A stretch of DNA of 64,000 nucleotides from Sorghum bicolor (taxonomy: Eukaryota; Streptophyta; Magnoliopsida; Poales; Poaceae). The notes beneath the pieces are model-generated. The model was not told where the DNA came from, did no database searches, and worked only from the letters and a program-made list of their open reading frames with translations. Both the position numbers and the translations under genes were made by a program. The stretch spans positions 1,829,001-1,893,000 of the forward strand of contig NC_012874.2 in the NCBI RefSeq assembly GCF_000003195.3, given 5' to 3'. Positions 1 to 10,639 of this stretch are shown in pieces. Position 1 is the stretch's first letter, and each line of letters opens with the position of its first letter.

Positions 1-167
1 AGCCGTGATATAATGCAATAGAGAGCCTTTCATTCCCACAACTCCTTCCATTCCATCTCTCAAAGTCTCCACACCACACCATCTTCCTCCCCATCGCGTA
101 GCATCAAGAACCGGAGGGAGGAGATCGGAGGTACGTACGCCGCCATCGCCAGCGTTCATCAGTTCCT

Positions 168-464
168 ATGGGTCCTCAGCAAGACCGATCGTCGTCCATG
201 GCGAACGGCACGGCGGCGGCGAGGAGCAAGGAGGCGAAGGTGGTGCACTACCGGGAGTGCCAGCGCAACCACGCGGCGTCCATCGGCGGGCACGCCGTGG
301 ACGGGTGCCGGGAGTTCATGGCGTCGGGCGCGGAGGGCACGGCGGCGGCGATGGCGTGCGCGGCCTGCGGGTGCCACCGCAGCTTCCACAGGCGCGAGGT
401 GGAGGCCGGCGGCGACGACGACCGCGACTGCTCCTCCACCTCCACCTCCACCACCTCCGGTTGA
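168..464 (+). CDS. Mini zinc finger protein (MIF), ZF-HD dimerization domain only
   Basis: This 98-residue, single-exon protein carries a lone ZF-HD dimerization zinc finger at about residues 24-78. The Cys/His pattern is visible: C31, H35, H42, C47, C64, C67, C69, H70 and H74, with the family landmarks [21 protein letters not shown] and [11 protein letters not shown]. No homeodomain follows; the chain ends in a short acidic then Ser/Thr-rich tail. That architecture and length define the MIF group. Known MIFs form non-productive dimers with ZF-HD homeodomain factors and modulate hormone responses and floral or meristem development in the nucleus; the role here is inferred from the family. The start was chosen because MGPQQDRS resembles grass MIF N-termini; a second Met at residue 11 is possible. 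The upstream 167 bases look like 5' UTR and promoter. The neighbouring DNA from 1.2 kb onward is repeat-rich. Confidence 0.93.
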   Translation: MGPQQDRSSSMANGTAAARSKEAKVVHYRECQRNHAASIGGHAVDGCREFMASGAEGTAAAMACAACGCHRSFHRREVEAGGDDDRDCSSTSTSTTSG

Positions 465-484
465 TGAGCCGTCGGCAGCAGCTA

Positions 485-1261
485 GCAGATGGGCATTGAA
501 ATATGGTTTGGTAGGTGCATTATATTCAGCCGTATATATATGGACAAATATTTCTTTTTAATTTCTTCCTTTTTCCTTTCAGATCCCCCTCTCGTTCTTG
601 TATAATATTCAGTGAAAGTTATGTGTGATGTAACATATGTGTTGATCGATGGTATATGATGCTTGTAACTGATGTGCCTGTACATGGTTTCCCCTGTTAT
701 TTACTTATATAGAAACAGACATCTTATATATTTGTAGATATACTTATATATGTGGTTTTTTGTTTGGAATTTGTGTGTTTGTTCTTTATCCTTTTTTTCT
801 CCTCAACTCTGGTATCTCGCTTTGGCTTCATCTGATCTTAATGGAGAATCGATCCATTCAGCTAAACTCGTTTTGTTTTGTTTAAGGGCTTCCCGGGATC
901 ATTATTCTTGGTGAAAACTTGCTATATAAATTACACAAGAATTCCTGGTAGAAATGGTTCTAGGGCGTCATTCCCTCGGAACCGAACGGTGCCTAAGTGA
1001 AAATAGGATCCATTCTCCATTATACATGAGTATATGTTTTCCTCCCACTGACCAGGATGATGCGTGGTTCATCCTGCTGTTCATCGTCTTCAGTGATGAA
1101 AAAACATATATGTTTTATTCAAGACTCTCTAGCCCATATGGTTGTCAACGCATTGATGCTACATATGATGAGTAACCTTAAGTCAGGAATTTACCGTGCA
1201 TTTTTTTTTTGAGGAAATAGTTCAGATATTCAGATTCAAGAAATGTAATCCTACATGACGT
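485..1261. other. MIF 3' flank, no gene seen
   Basis: AT-rich DNA downstream of the MIF stop, probably its 3' UTR followed by intergenic sequence. The short open frames here lack recognisable domains and have ordinary intergenic composition. Confidence 0.5.
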
Positions 1262-1569
1262 GGCAAAATTTAAACTATTTTTTAGTGGAAAAGTTAAAAT
1301 TAGGAATGTAGCTCAAATTGGTAGAGCATTAATGTAAACTTGGTTGGGAAGCGTTCAGTTCCTTGCATCACCAAAAAAATATATATTTTTCATTTGGTTC
1401 CCTTCAATGGAAAAAATAATTAATTTGTACTGCAAAATATACTACAATTTGGGATGTGTAGCACATTTGATAGAAACATTCTCCCTTATTTTTTTCTCTT
1501 CATTGCTAAAAAACTATAAATCAGTCTGTAGTGAAAAGTAAACTAGAGTTGAGGATACGTAGCAGTAGA

Positions 1570-2268
1570 CACTACGGGAAACACTAGATTTGTGTAGAGC
1601 TTTGAGGTTTGCCGAGAGCTTTTTATCGGGCTCTCGGCAAACTTGAAATTTGCCCATGGTGACTCTCGGCGAAGGAACACTCTCGGTAAAGATGTCTTTG
1701 CCGAGAGCCTAACTGGAGCTCTCGGCAAAGAGCCTGATGGGGCTAACACCGTTTTCTTTGCCAAAAGCTCCGTTAGGCTCTCGGCAAACTTAGGTCTTTG
1801 CCGAGAGCTATGACTCAGCTCCTGGAGGCTCTCGGCAAAGACTATTTTCAAAAAAAATTTATCTCTTTGCCTAGAGCCCTCCTGGAGGCTCTCGGCAAAG
1901 ACTATTTTCAAAAAAAAATTTATCTCTTTGCCGAGAGCCGCTCTGGAGGCTTTCGGCAAAGAATTTTTTTCAAAAAAAAATAAAATAAATCTTTGCCGAG
2001 AGCTTGGCCTGACAGCTCTCGGCAAAGTTGCCGTCAGCCCGCCGACGCCGTAACGGCTACTTTTTTCTGCCGAGAGCTGGCGGTGGCTCTCGGCAAACCC
2101 TTTGCCGAGAGCCCGATGAATAGCTCTCGGCAAAAGCCTCTTTGCCGATAAAAGATGTGTCGATAGGCCTTTAACGAGAGCTACTCTCGGCAAAGGTTTT
2201 GCCGAGAGCAAAACTGTCTTTGCCGAGCGTCTGAGGCTCTCGGTAAAGCCCCTGTATGCAGTAGTGAG
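1570..2268. mobile_element. Non-autonomous CACTA transposon (699 bp)
   Basis: The element starts CACTACGGGAAAC and ends GCAGTAGTG, giving CACTAC at both termini, and is flanked by the 3-bp duplication AGA (1567-1569 and 2269-2271), as expected for CACTA/En-Spm transposons. The interior is packed with direct and inverted copies of the 12-mer TTTGCCGAGAGC, the subterminal transposase-binding style of this superfamily. No transposase is present; the 257-residue open frame on the minus strand only reads through these repeats. It sits inside one of the tRNA-Ala-like units and so inserted after that array formed. Confidence 0.9.
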
Positions 2269-2756
2269 ACAATCAATTAATCCATATGCATGATAAAGGG
2301 ATGTGATTCGATTCATCGCATCTCCAATAACAAATATCTTTTGTTTTATTTCTCTTTAATAACAAAACTTGTAAATTACTTTTAGTGCAAACAAATTAAA
2401 TTTAGGGATGTAGCTCAATTGGTTGGTTGTTAGTCTATAAGCATGATAAAGTTAGTGGGATTGATTCCTTGGGTCTCTAAAATATCCCTTTTTTTATTTT
2501 GGTTTCTTTTGAGTTGGGCATGTAGCTGAATTTACCGACCAACACCGTTCGTGCACAAACTTTACTATCATCACCGCAGCATGAGAAGGTAGATCTTCCG
2601 CGGGTAATGTAATTGCGAATGTATATACTGAAGTACTGAACCTATTTTTGACTTGTTGTGTGTTCGGTATTACTAACAGAGTTTAGGTGTAGGTTATCGC
2701 GTATTGGGCCCACTCTTATTTTCCAACTGGGCCTGTAGGAATGATTTGGTTGGTTA

Positions 2757-3265
2757 GGGCCTGTTTGGTTCATGTATGAGTAAAGCATGGTTCGTATCTC
2801 AGAGCCAGGCTTATATGGGACAGGCTGAGTATATGCAAGTAGTCGTGTTTGGTTGACTGTATCTACAAAGCCTGGCTGAGAAGAGATGTTGTTTGGTTGC
2901 CTACATGAAGATATGTTACATGAGATAAAAATATTATAAAATCATGATTATGATTTTTATTTTTTTACCGGTACACTCTTAAAGTTCTTATTTTATCTAA
3001 TTATGTCTTAAACATCTTTAAAATATATTAATATCACTTACTATTTACTAATCATACACTAATACATCATTAGTCTCCTAAATGGCTGCACCCGGCCAGC
3101 CTGGCCCAACAGAAACGGCTGATTCCAGCGTTTTTCTAGAGCCTGGCTGTGGGATGCTTGTTACATGAGCAGAGTCTGGCTCTAAGCCACAAACAAGTAA
3201 TCAAACAAGACCACCCTACATCCGGTCAGCCTGGTTCAGCCGGATGCAAGGAACCAAACAGCCCC
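2757..3265. mobile_element. Tourist-like (PIF/Harbinger) MITE, 509 bp
   Basis: Inverted ends GGGCCTGTTTGGTTC and (on the opposite strand) GGGGCTGTTTGGTTCC are bounded by TTA on both sides (2754-2756, 3266-3268), the 3-bp target preference of PIF/Harbinger elements. Internal inverted pieces such as AGCCAGGC/GCCTGGCT support a foldback MITE. No coding capacity. It interrupts the tRNA-Ala-like array. Confidence 0.82.
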
Positions 3266-3910
3266 TTAGTGCATGGATTGGGCCGTCTCTGGTAGTCTGG
3301 TGGCTGGATAGGTTTGGGCCTATCAATACGTTCTCGCATTTTAGAAGTCGCGGAAACGTTACTTAAACTCGATTCATGGAAGTTTTTTTTAATCTAAGCA
3401 TGCTAAAGGTACACTGTACACTTCATCTTATCTCCAATGATATTTTTTATTTTGTTTTTCTTCATACATATATTTATTTGTATTACAGAAAAAAAGTTGG
3501 GGCACAACTAAGTTGGTAGGGTTTTAATCTAAGAAGTAACGTTTGTTCAATTCCTCATGGCTCCAATATTTTTTATTTTGTTTTTCTTTGATGAAAAAAG
3601 AATAAATTATTTTATAGTGCAATACTATAGTTGGGGATGTAGCTCAATTAGTAGTATGATAATCTGTGCATGATGCATGATACAAGGTCAAGTGTTTGAT
3701 TCCTTGCATCTCCAAAAGAATTCTTTTTTTTGTTCTACTTCAATGACAAAAGAACACAACAATTTGTAGTGCAAAAATATATATTCCACATTTCCACGGT
3801 TGGGCATGTAGGTCAATTAGTAGACGGTTAACCTATGCATGATAAGGCGTGGGTGTTCAATTCCTCATATTTCTATTGTATTGATTCATTTTGTTTCCAT
3901 CATCATGCTA

Positions 3911-4334
3911 AATTAATTTTCCTATTCCTTAGGAAATATAAATATATGAAGCGACTCTCCAATAAGAAATGAGGATATGAAAATAAGGTAGCTTTATATA
4001 CTCAACACACTTATAATCTATGATACCGATCTGGTAACATTGAAACAAAGATAAGCATGCAGTTTATTAATGAATTTGTAAGTTTATTGGACCTATATGA
4101 AGAAGGTTTTGATTTGCCCCGGATTAGAGAATAGAAGGAGATTTCAGAATTTGTCCAACCTAATCACACCAGTTAGTTGTTTGGTGATTAGTGTAGTAGA
4201 GCAGCTAATTCAACTAAAGTGATGTAGTGATGTTTTTGTGTAGAACATCTCACTTTCAAGAGAGCTATTATGCTTATTTATTTTGTTAGCTTGAGTTATT
4301 ATGCTTCTTGTTGGTTGATTTGTGCTTCTAAATG
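3911..4334. other. AT-rich intergenic, probable Helitron interior
   Basis: No gene is visible. The stretch leads into a Helitron-type 3' terminus at 4336-4366, so part of it may belong to that element; its 5' end was not located. Confidence 0.35.
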
Positions 4335-4335
4335 G

Positions 4336-4366
4336 CACCGTAGCGTTAGCACGGGTAATATACTAG
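4336..4366 (+). mobile_element. Helitron-type 3' terminus
   Basis: A short GC-rich stem with pairing CCGT/ACGG around AGCGTTAGC precedes the terminal CTAG at 4363-4366, followed by host T. This matches the 3' end structure of plant Helitrons (hairpin, then CTRR, inserted between A and T). Confidence 0.5.
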
Positions 4367-4740
4367 TATCTCTAGTAATACTTTCTTTGGTATCTTTTAG
4401 TGACAAAAAGTTATAATTTTTTAGTGCAAAAAATGAGCTCCTTAAAATAATCCCTTATTTTTTTGTTTAAAACAAGAAAATATATTTATAGGAAACAGTG
4501 TCGCTACGAGTTCGTGTAAATAAAACTTAAACTTTAATTAGATTTGTAGAATTTTTTTATAAAATTTGCATCTTTAAATAAGTTTATTACAAAAACATAT
4601 TCAGTAGTTCATCTAATAATACTGTTCATCTAATAATACTAAGCCTAACGCACGATCGCTTTTTCTACCTCTCATCAGATATAATTCTTGTCCTAGCCTG
4701 TCTTCTTCTACCTCTCATCAGATATGATCCTTGTCTTTCG

Positions 4741-5580
4741 CTGAAAGGTCCAAATGGCTAGAGGAGGGGTGAATAGCCTATTTAAAATTTTACAAACTTC
4801 ACTAAAGCGAAGCTATTCTAGCATTAGCACGACTAAGCTATGCAAGCCACCTACACAAGTCTAGCAAGAAAGCTAAACACTAAGTCACAACAAGAAAGCA
4901 CAACTAAAGCAAACTACACTCCTATCTAAGAAGACTAAGCTACACAAACTAAACAACAAGTAAGATGTGCAAGTAAGTAAAGGAGTGAAGAATGATTGTT
5001 ATACCAACGTTGTAAAGTAGAGATATATTTAATCAATCACTCACAATCACAATCACAAAGAGAATCCTCGACACAAGATGACAAAATTTTTACCGAGGTT
5101 CACTTGCTTCTCGGCAAGCTAGTCCTCGTTGTGGCGATACACCCACTTGATGGATCACGAGCTAATTGGCAATTCAAAGTCAAACTCTCAGTGGGTGTCG
5201 CACATCCACTCACAAGATGGGGATCCTCCAAACCACGAGCAATCCACTAGAGTAGCCAATTGCGATCTTCCGCGGGAAAGGCTCAAGAACCCCTCACAAA
5301 TCACTTGGTGAGGCTCGAAACAATCTCCAATCATGAGCTCAACACCTCCACTGCTTCAAGCCGTCTAGTATGTCGGGAAACATCCAAGAGTAACAAGGCA
5401 GCTTTTAGAACTCTAGCACTCAGGGGAGTTCGGTTCTTACAATATCCTCAAGCTTGCTTCGCTAGCAAAGCGAGATTAAATAGCTTGTGTCACTGCTTTT
5501 TGATCTCCTTCCCGCCCGTAGACAAGCACTATTCCAGCCATCCCTCAACCATACTCCAAACCCAGTCCTTCAAATATTTA
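4741..5580 (-). mobile_element. LTR-like fragment, Ty1-copia type, inverted
   Basis: Read on the minus strand this segment ends with a stretch equivalent to AGGCTATTCACCCC then CTAGCCATTTGGACCTTTCA, the characteristic 3' end of a grass copia LTR. The same ending appears in plus orientation near 16690-16728, and the adjacent CTTGC..GTAGGTGGCTTGCA-type sequence is also shared. No internal coding region follows, so it is a solo or truncated LTR. Assignment to a SIRE/Maximus-like lineage is inference. Confidence 0.55.
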
Positions 5581-5589
5581 AGGCTCTGT

Positions 5590-5784
5590 AGCGGTCTGAA
5601 CATCTGAAGGCATACCAAGATATTTTTCACTCAAATCCTCATCATAAACCTCTAGCTCGTTCTTGATAACGTCACAGATTTGCTGCTTGACGCCCTTTTT
5701 GCAAAGTGTATGGATGATTTCTGCATATTGATCCTTTGTCTCGACGCTGAGCAATACGATTGTAAGACCCCCCTTTATCAACAA
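5590..5784 (-). pseudogene. LINE reverse-transcriptase fragment
   Basis: A 68-residue minus-strand frame contains the stretch YDEDLSEKYLGMPSDV, like the YLGMP segment that follows the reverse-transcriptase core in plant L1 LINEs. It is isolated, short and abuts the LTR fragment, so it is a relic. Confidence is limited by the small amount of matching sequence. Confidence 0.5.
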
Positions 5785-6264
5785 AGCATTCTCCTAATTT
5801 GCCCAAAAAACAGCATTATGTCATCTGGGAAAGAGAAGGTGACTCACCATCGGGCCTACGAAGCCACCATAATACCTATGAGCACTGATGACTGAATTCT
5901 TGATTTTAACAGGCATGAGAGAGGCCCTCTCCTGCTAGAAGGAACAAGTAGTGAAAAATTGAATCTCCTTGTTGTATGCCGCGTGTCGGTCTGAAACTTT
6001 CAAGTTTATCACTGTTAAGTTGAACTGAGAACGAAAGTGACCTAATTAACAAACCTCATGATTGTGTCCACCCAACGATGATGGAAACTAAGCTGGTGCA
6101 TTATTGTATCGCCATATTTCCATTCAACTCGACAACATGCCTTGTTCATGTCCAGCAGCTTCAGAGCACAACATCTCAAATCACATAGGCTCGTGGCGTG
6201 CTAGGGCTGGGAATCTGCATTTTGCTCGGCCAAATCACATAGACGTCGTCACATAGACGTCGTC
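5785..6264. other. Intergenic; upstream flank of DUF3615 gene
   Basis: No gene recognised. The 3' part contains the presumed promoter and the start of the 5' UTR of the gene at 6369; GC content rises sharply from about 6230. Confidence 0.4.
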
Positions 6265-6368
6265 GTGTTCGGCTCTCGCCGTGCTCTGCTCTGCTGCCCC
6301 CGTCCCCGTTTCTCGCTCGCTCGCTCGTTCGATCCGCTCCCAAACCCTAACCCCATCGCCGTCGCAGG

Positions 6369-9300
6369 ATGGAGGTGGCCATGGGCGATGATAGCTCGGG
6401 GTGCAGCCTCCGTCGCGTGGCTCGGCGTCCGTCGTATATGTACGTGCCTACCTCAAAGGAGCACGCGGAGACATGGTCTCGCCTGATCTCCAAGATCGAG
6501 TCTTCCTACAAGGAGGCGCAGCTCCGTCTCGCCGTCGCCGTGCGGGGGACGAAGCGGCCCGCCACGACGCTCCTCGACGCCGGTGTCTGCATCGGCCTCC
6601 TCGACCCTGTCTCCAACATCATGGTCAACACCATCTGCACCTCCGACCGCTGGCCGGAGCCGGACCTCCAAGAAAAGGTCTTATTGGCCGCCGGCGGCTC
6701 CGTCGTCGTCGATGACGACGATGAGAGGCTGGACCAGATGCGCCGCCGCTCCCTGCTGGGTCTCGTCGCCTTTCTAGTCTACTTCTTTCCCTACCTCGCC
6801 GAGTGGGAGGCCGTGCGCTACCTGCTCCTCGCCGACGCCGACCTGCTCTGCGCCGTCCGCACCATCGTCGCCGACCGCGGCATGTTGCTGCGCTTCTCCC
6901 TCGACTCACCCGTGTCCGCCCCGGCCGTCGAGGCGGCGCTCGCGCTCGCTGCGCAGGTCGCCAAGCACCCCGAACCCAACCACCTCGTCCGTGTCTGGAT
7001 GCTGCTCTCCTCCCGTCCGCACCAAGCCGCCTTCTCCCTCCTCTCCGATCAGCAGCACTCTTCGTCTCCCATCGAGGACGACCTCGATCGCCGGTGGTTC
7101 AAAGCGATGCTCCATGACCCCGTGGCTCCCAACCTGGCCATATCCTGGGATCTCGCTGCTTCACGAGCTCCATACAGCAATGCCGCCATTACCAATATGC
7201 CATATCAGCACACCCGATCTTTGCAAATGGTGCTCCTTGACACGATCCATGGATTCTACCTGCAGGCGCTTGCCAGGCTACCGTGCGGCGAGCTGCGCTC
7301 TCACCTTCACCGCAGCCTGCTCATGGCCGGTTACTGCTACGGACCCATGGACCCGGTCTCAAACATCATCTACAACACCATCTGGCACCATGCCAATTTC
7401 CCAGCAGCAGTCACCCCGGTGCTTGAAGTTATCGGCCCAAAAAGCCTCACCCGCCTAGAAACCCGCTCCTTCTATGGGCTTGTCTCCTTCATCCTGACTC
7501 GCTACCATCATCTGTCCGGGCACCAGGCCGTGCAGTGTCTGATCGCTGCCTGTGGTCAGCTGTCCCTTGCTGATCCTAAGCTCACGATCATGTCTGCTGG
7601 AGATGATCAGGTGGCCAAGGGGGAACAAGAACAACAACATCATCACCAACGCCGCTCATCAGACAGTCATCATCTCTGTCACTGCATGTGGAACCACTAC
7701 GATGAAGTCATCAGAAATGTGGAGCAGCAAAGCCCATCTACCAGTGTCCAAGAGGCTTACATGGCCGCAGCCATCGCGGCATGGCATCCAAACCCTGACG
7801 AGCACGCTACATTCCTTGCTTCTTGGAAGGGAGATCCGGTGGTGATGAACCAGCTCACCTCTGAAGATGTGCACCATTGGTCTAAGCTTATGTCTCCAGA
7901 ACAGCCACCAACTCCTGAACGAGTATGCAAGTCCGGTTATCCTGTCAGATGTGGAAAGAAGCGCTCCCTGGCTCAGCAGAGAAGGGTATCAAGAAAGGTG
8001 AAAGCTGCATTGCACAAGCACCTGCTGCAGGATGGGGTTGGTTGAGTACATCTGATCTTCATTGAACTGATGGTTTTGCTTTGTGTTATTGTGTTGTTGC
8101 ATACAATAAAAGGTTTTGCTAATTTATCCTGTTTTGTTTTGTAGAAACCTGCATATGATCTTCATATCATCTCCTGTGTGAATGAGGATGTATGTGGCCC
8201 GGAGTATTGCGATGATATTGATGAATCCCTGTCATGTGCTCCCTATCGCTACCTTTACACTCATGTCAACTTCTTGGCCACTCGGAAGGATTCACTGTCC
8301 AGTGCCTCCTATCCGACACTCTTCTTTGCTGAATTTGATAATGAAAAGGAGGATAGTGCACCCCTTGTGTGCTGCCCAGTGCAGGAGCCAATAGCTTTTG
8401 CCGGTACATGTACATTCTTCTTTCCACATTACTTCCATGTCGGTTTTCACTTTGGCAGCTACTGACATCAAGAGCTGCCTTTGAACAAACAAGTTTAGTG
8501 TTACAGCCTTGGCAATATCATACAAACAAATTTAGCAGCTACTGACATCAAGCCGCCTTTGAACAAACATGTTTAGTGTTACAGCCTTCGCAATACCATA
8601 CTAAGAAATTTAAATAAATAGAGTGGAGGATCATATATAGTAGAATTATTTTTTACATTGTTGAGGTCTAAATTAACATAGCGTAAGGTAACAGTATAAC
8701 AGTGCAAGAAATAATTTCAGACGAATCCATCATAGCATACTAAGAACTGAAAGCCAACAATAAATAGCTTTGGTCCAAAGTGCTGTAACAAACAATGCAC
8801 GTTGGAAAATCACTAGTATTTGCATCTATCTTGTGGCGACACAAGTAGGAGGTAATTCATTGTGTACTACTGATTATATGCAAGGTCTCTTCTCTTCTTT
8901 CTTGAACTACTAACTATAAAATCTGTCAGCATACATACAAGGGGTGTCGGCATATATACCACAAGGGGGAACCAATTTCATTCATATTCATACCACCACA
9001 CCACAGGGAGCGCATTGTAGGTTGTTTGTCCTGTGAAGGAGTCTGGGGATGAGAAGAGATATCTAAGACTTAAGACACCAGTTGGGCAGATTTTTCTTCT
9101 TCCAAGTACCACCTAGCCGTTTTGAGTTGCTTGCTCATTATATGTTACTGTGACAACAAATTTTAACTGAATGGCTGTAATACTTGCTCCTTCCCTCTGC
9201 AAATGGATGCAATTCTCACTTCTCAAGATTGACCAAATTATATAAAAAAAAGTACTAACACTTATGATACAAAATATGTACCATTAAATTAATTATGAAA

Positions 9301-9693
9301 ATATATTTTAGCTGTAAATTTAGTTGGAGACTTAAATAGTAATATTTATATTCCCCTATAAACTTGGTCGTGGTTAGGCTAGTTTGACTTGTACAGATCC
9401 CATTGTTGTATTCTTTTTGAAACAGAGGGAGTAGTGTATTATTTTTGTCATGGCATATTTTTAATCATCTTTGTATGACAGCATAGCATGTTCGATGCCT
9501 ATACTGCGAGGCTGCAGGAGCAAGGGTTGTGCATCCAACTTCTATGGAATTCCATGGAGGAGGCAGCGAGTTTGAGAAGGTTATCCGTGGAGAACATTCT
9601 CTGACCAATGTGTGGCTTATCTGCAAGAACGACTATGCTGTCAGGCACATGGGTGCAGTAGAAGAGGATTTCATGTATGTTGAGGTCAATTAG
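6369..9693 (+). CDS. Grass-specific protein with internal repeat and C-terminal DUF3615-type domain
   Basis: Proposed exons are 6369-8036, 8145-8403 and a terminal exon ending in a stop at 9691-9693. Exon 1 encodes about 556 residues with two copies of a roughly 95-residue module, at about 67-165 and 315-410, each keyed by DPVSNI (GLLDPVSNIMVNTI, then GPMDPVSNIIYNTI) and a later RS-LGLV/RSFYGLVSF motif. Exon 2 joins in phase after LLQDG to give KPAYDLHIISCVNED, then HVNFLATRK and LFFAEF, a pattern I associate with DUF3615. The terminal exon reads VRCLYCEAAGARVVHPT and FHGGGSEFEKVIRG, the expected end of that domain. Function is unknown. Splice site 8036/8037 is weak but keeps frame; an alternative reading stops at 8045. 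The exon 2 to exon 3 junction does not keep phase cleanly, so the 3' end may be broken. Confidence 0.68.
8455..8612. repeat. 80-bp tandem duplication
   Basis: Two adjacent copies beginning GCAGCTACTGACATCAAG (8455 and 8535) share nearly all of an 80-base unit, including TTTAGTGTTACAGCCTT. They lie in the presumed second intron of the DUF3615-type gene. Confidence 0.8.
9183..9431. mobile_element. Stowaway-like MITE in intron
   Basis: The ends resemble Stowaway TIRs (left TTGCTCCTTCCCTCTG, right AACAGAGGGAG) and are bounded by TA at 9181-9182 and 9432-9433. The AT-rich interior has no coding capacity. It ends about 50 bases before the acceptor of the DUF3615 terminal exon. Confidence 0.65.
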
Positions 9694-9699
9694 ATCGAT

Positions 9700-10330
9700 T
9701 GAATCATTATGTAAACCCGCAGTAATTAAAGTTGTGGTGATGACTGATGTCGGAAGTCAGGAAGGAAAAACCTAGCTAAATGAGTATGTGCTATTGAAAT
9801 TAGCCAAAATATAGAGCCCTCTTTGGTGCGCTCTACCAGTACCAGTCAAGATACGGATGAAGGAGAAGAGACGGATGAATGATTTCTTTTTACGGATTTC
9901 GCTGAATTGCAGGTGTCATGTGTGCAATAAGCACCGATCGGAAGTGATTGCTGAAGCAGCAACCACACCGTACTGTTCATATGCTGAAGAAAACCAGCTG
10001 CAGCGGGCAAATGTAAATATCTCTCCAGACATGTCACGTGCAAACGTGCAATATCCCCTGGCATGTCATTGCCAATGCATGTGCAAATATCTTTAGCCAC
10101 AGGAAGACCACCGAGTTCATCCAAAATCACGTGAGATATATAACGCTCAGTCAGAGAAACAATGCAAATACTAGGGTTTGTGCAATATTGACATGGAGTT
10201 CCTTTAGTTCACCCTTCAAATATTGCCATGGAGTCCTTTAGTTCATCCTTCAGAGAAAACTGTGAAGAAAACTCAGTATTAGTTGAATGTCACCCAGATC
10301 ATCTAGTAATAACCAAATTAAAACCTGCCA
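9700..10330. other. Downstream flank of DUF3615 gene, no gene seen
   Basis: Probable 3' UTR then intergenic DNA. Two near-identical pieces of CCTTTAGTTCA..CCTTCA at 10200-10250 are a short local duplication. Short open frames on both strands show no recognisable motif. Confidence 0.4.
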
Positions 10331-10630
10331 GGCAGGAACGAAGCCAGAAAAAAATTTAGGGGGGCTGAACAAAAATTCTACATCGACTTAGCTCTACTAT
10401 TATCCCTCGTAATAAAAAAAAAATATGTTAGTTTAAAGTAGTCTTAGATTAAAAATATAGACCAATAATAAAATTCATAAAATATATCTAAAAAATAAAG
10501 TTCTCAGTCCACCCTACTTTATAAATTTATGTCTAAAATTAAAAGAAAAACACTAGAAATTTCACTAGGCCAGCAGCGGTAGGGGGGGCTGGAGCCCCCT
10601 AGCCCCACCGCTGGCTACGTGCCTGCTGCC
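10331..10630. mobile_element. MITE-like element with GGCAGGAACGAAGCCAG-type ends
   Basis: The left end GGCAGGAACGAAGCCAG is matched by the reverse complement of the right end, AGCAGGCACGTAGCCAG, with an AT-rich middle and a GGGGGGCT/AGCCCCC second inverted pair inside. No clear target duplication; superfamily not assigned. Ends are approximate. Confidence 0.55.
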
Positions 10631-10639
10631 GGGATGAGC

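Larger units (their letters stand above)
1262..3910 (+). repeat. Decayed tandem array of tRNA-Ala-like units
   Basis: At least seven degenerate units follow each other in the same direction. Each has a 67-82-base body resembling nuclear tRNA-Ala: it opens with GGGGATGTAGCTCAATTGG (acceptor plus A-box), has GCATGATAA in the middle, a B-box-like TTCGATTCC, and closes with GCATCTCCA. Bodies lie at 1303-1373, 1551-2326 (interrupted by a CACTA element; 74 bases without it), 2405-2479, 3499-3565, 3633-3714 and 3802-3874. A shorter damaged unit starts at 1451, a half unit is near 3390-3445 and a truncated head is at 2516. Each body is followed by a related AT-rich spacer with TTTTATTTTGTTT and TTTTAGTGCAAA. 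Spacer-like remnants also occur at 1262-1302 and 4380-4430. None folds as an intact tRNA by eye. A tandemly amplified tRNA-derived repeat or SINE is the likely origin. Confidence 0.7.

Noticed and set aside
1543..2316. 257-residue minus-strand open frame
   Set aside because: It is a read-through of TTTGCCGAGAGC-type CACTA subterminal repeats and includes no known domain.
1303..3874. Functional tRNA genes
   Set aside because: A-box and B-box are degraded, stems do not pair by eye and lengths vary from 67 to 82 bases.
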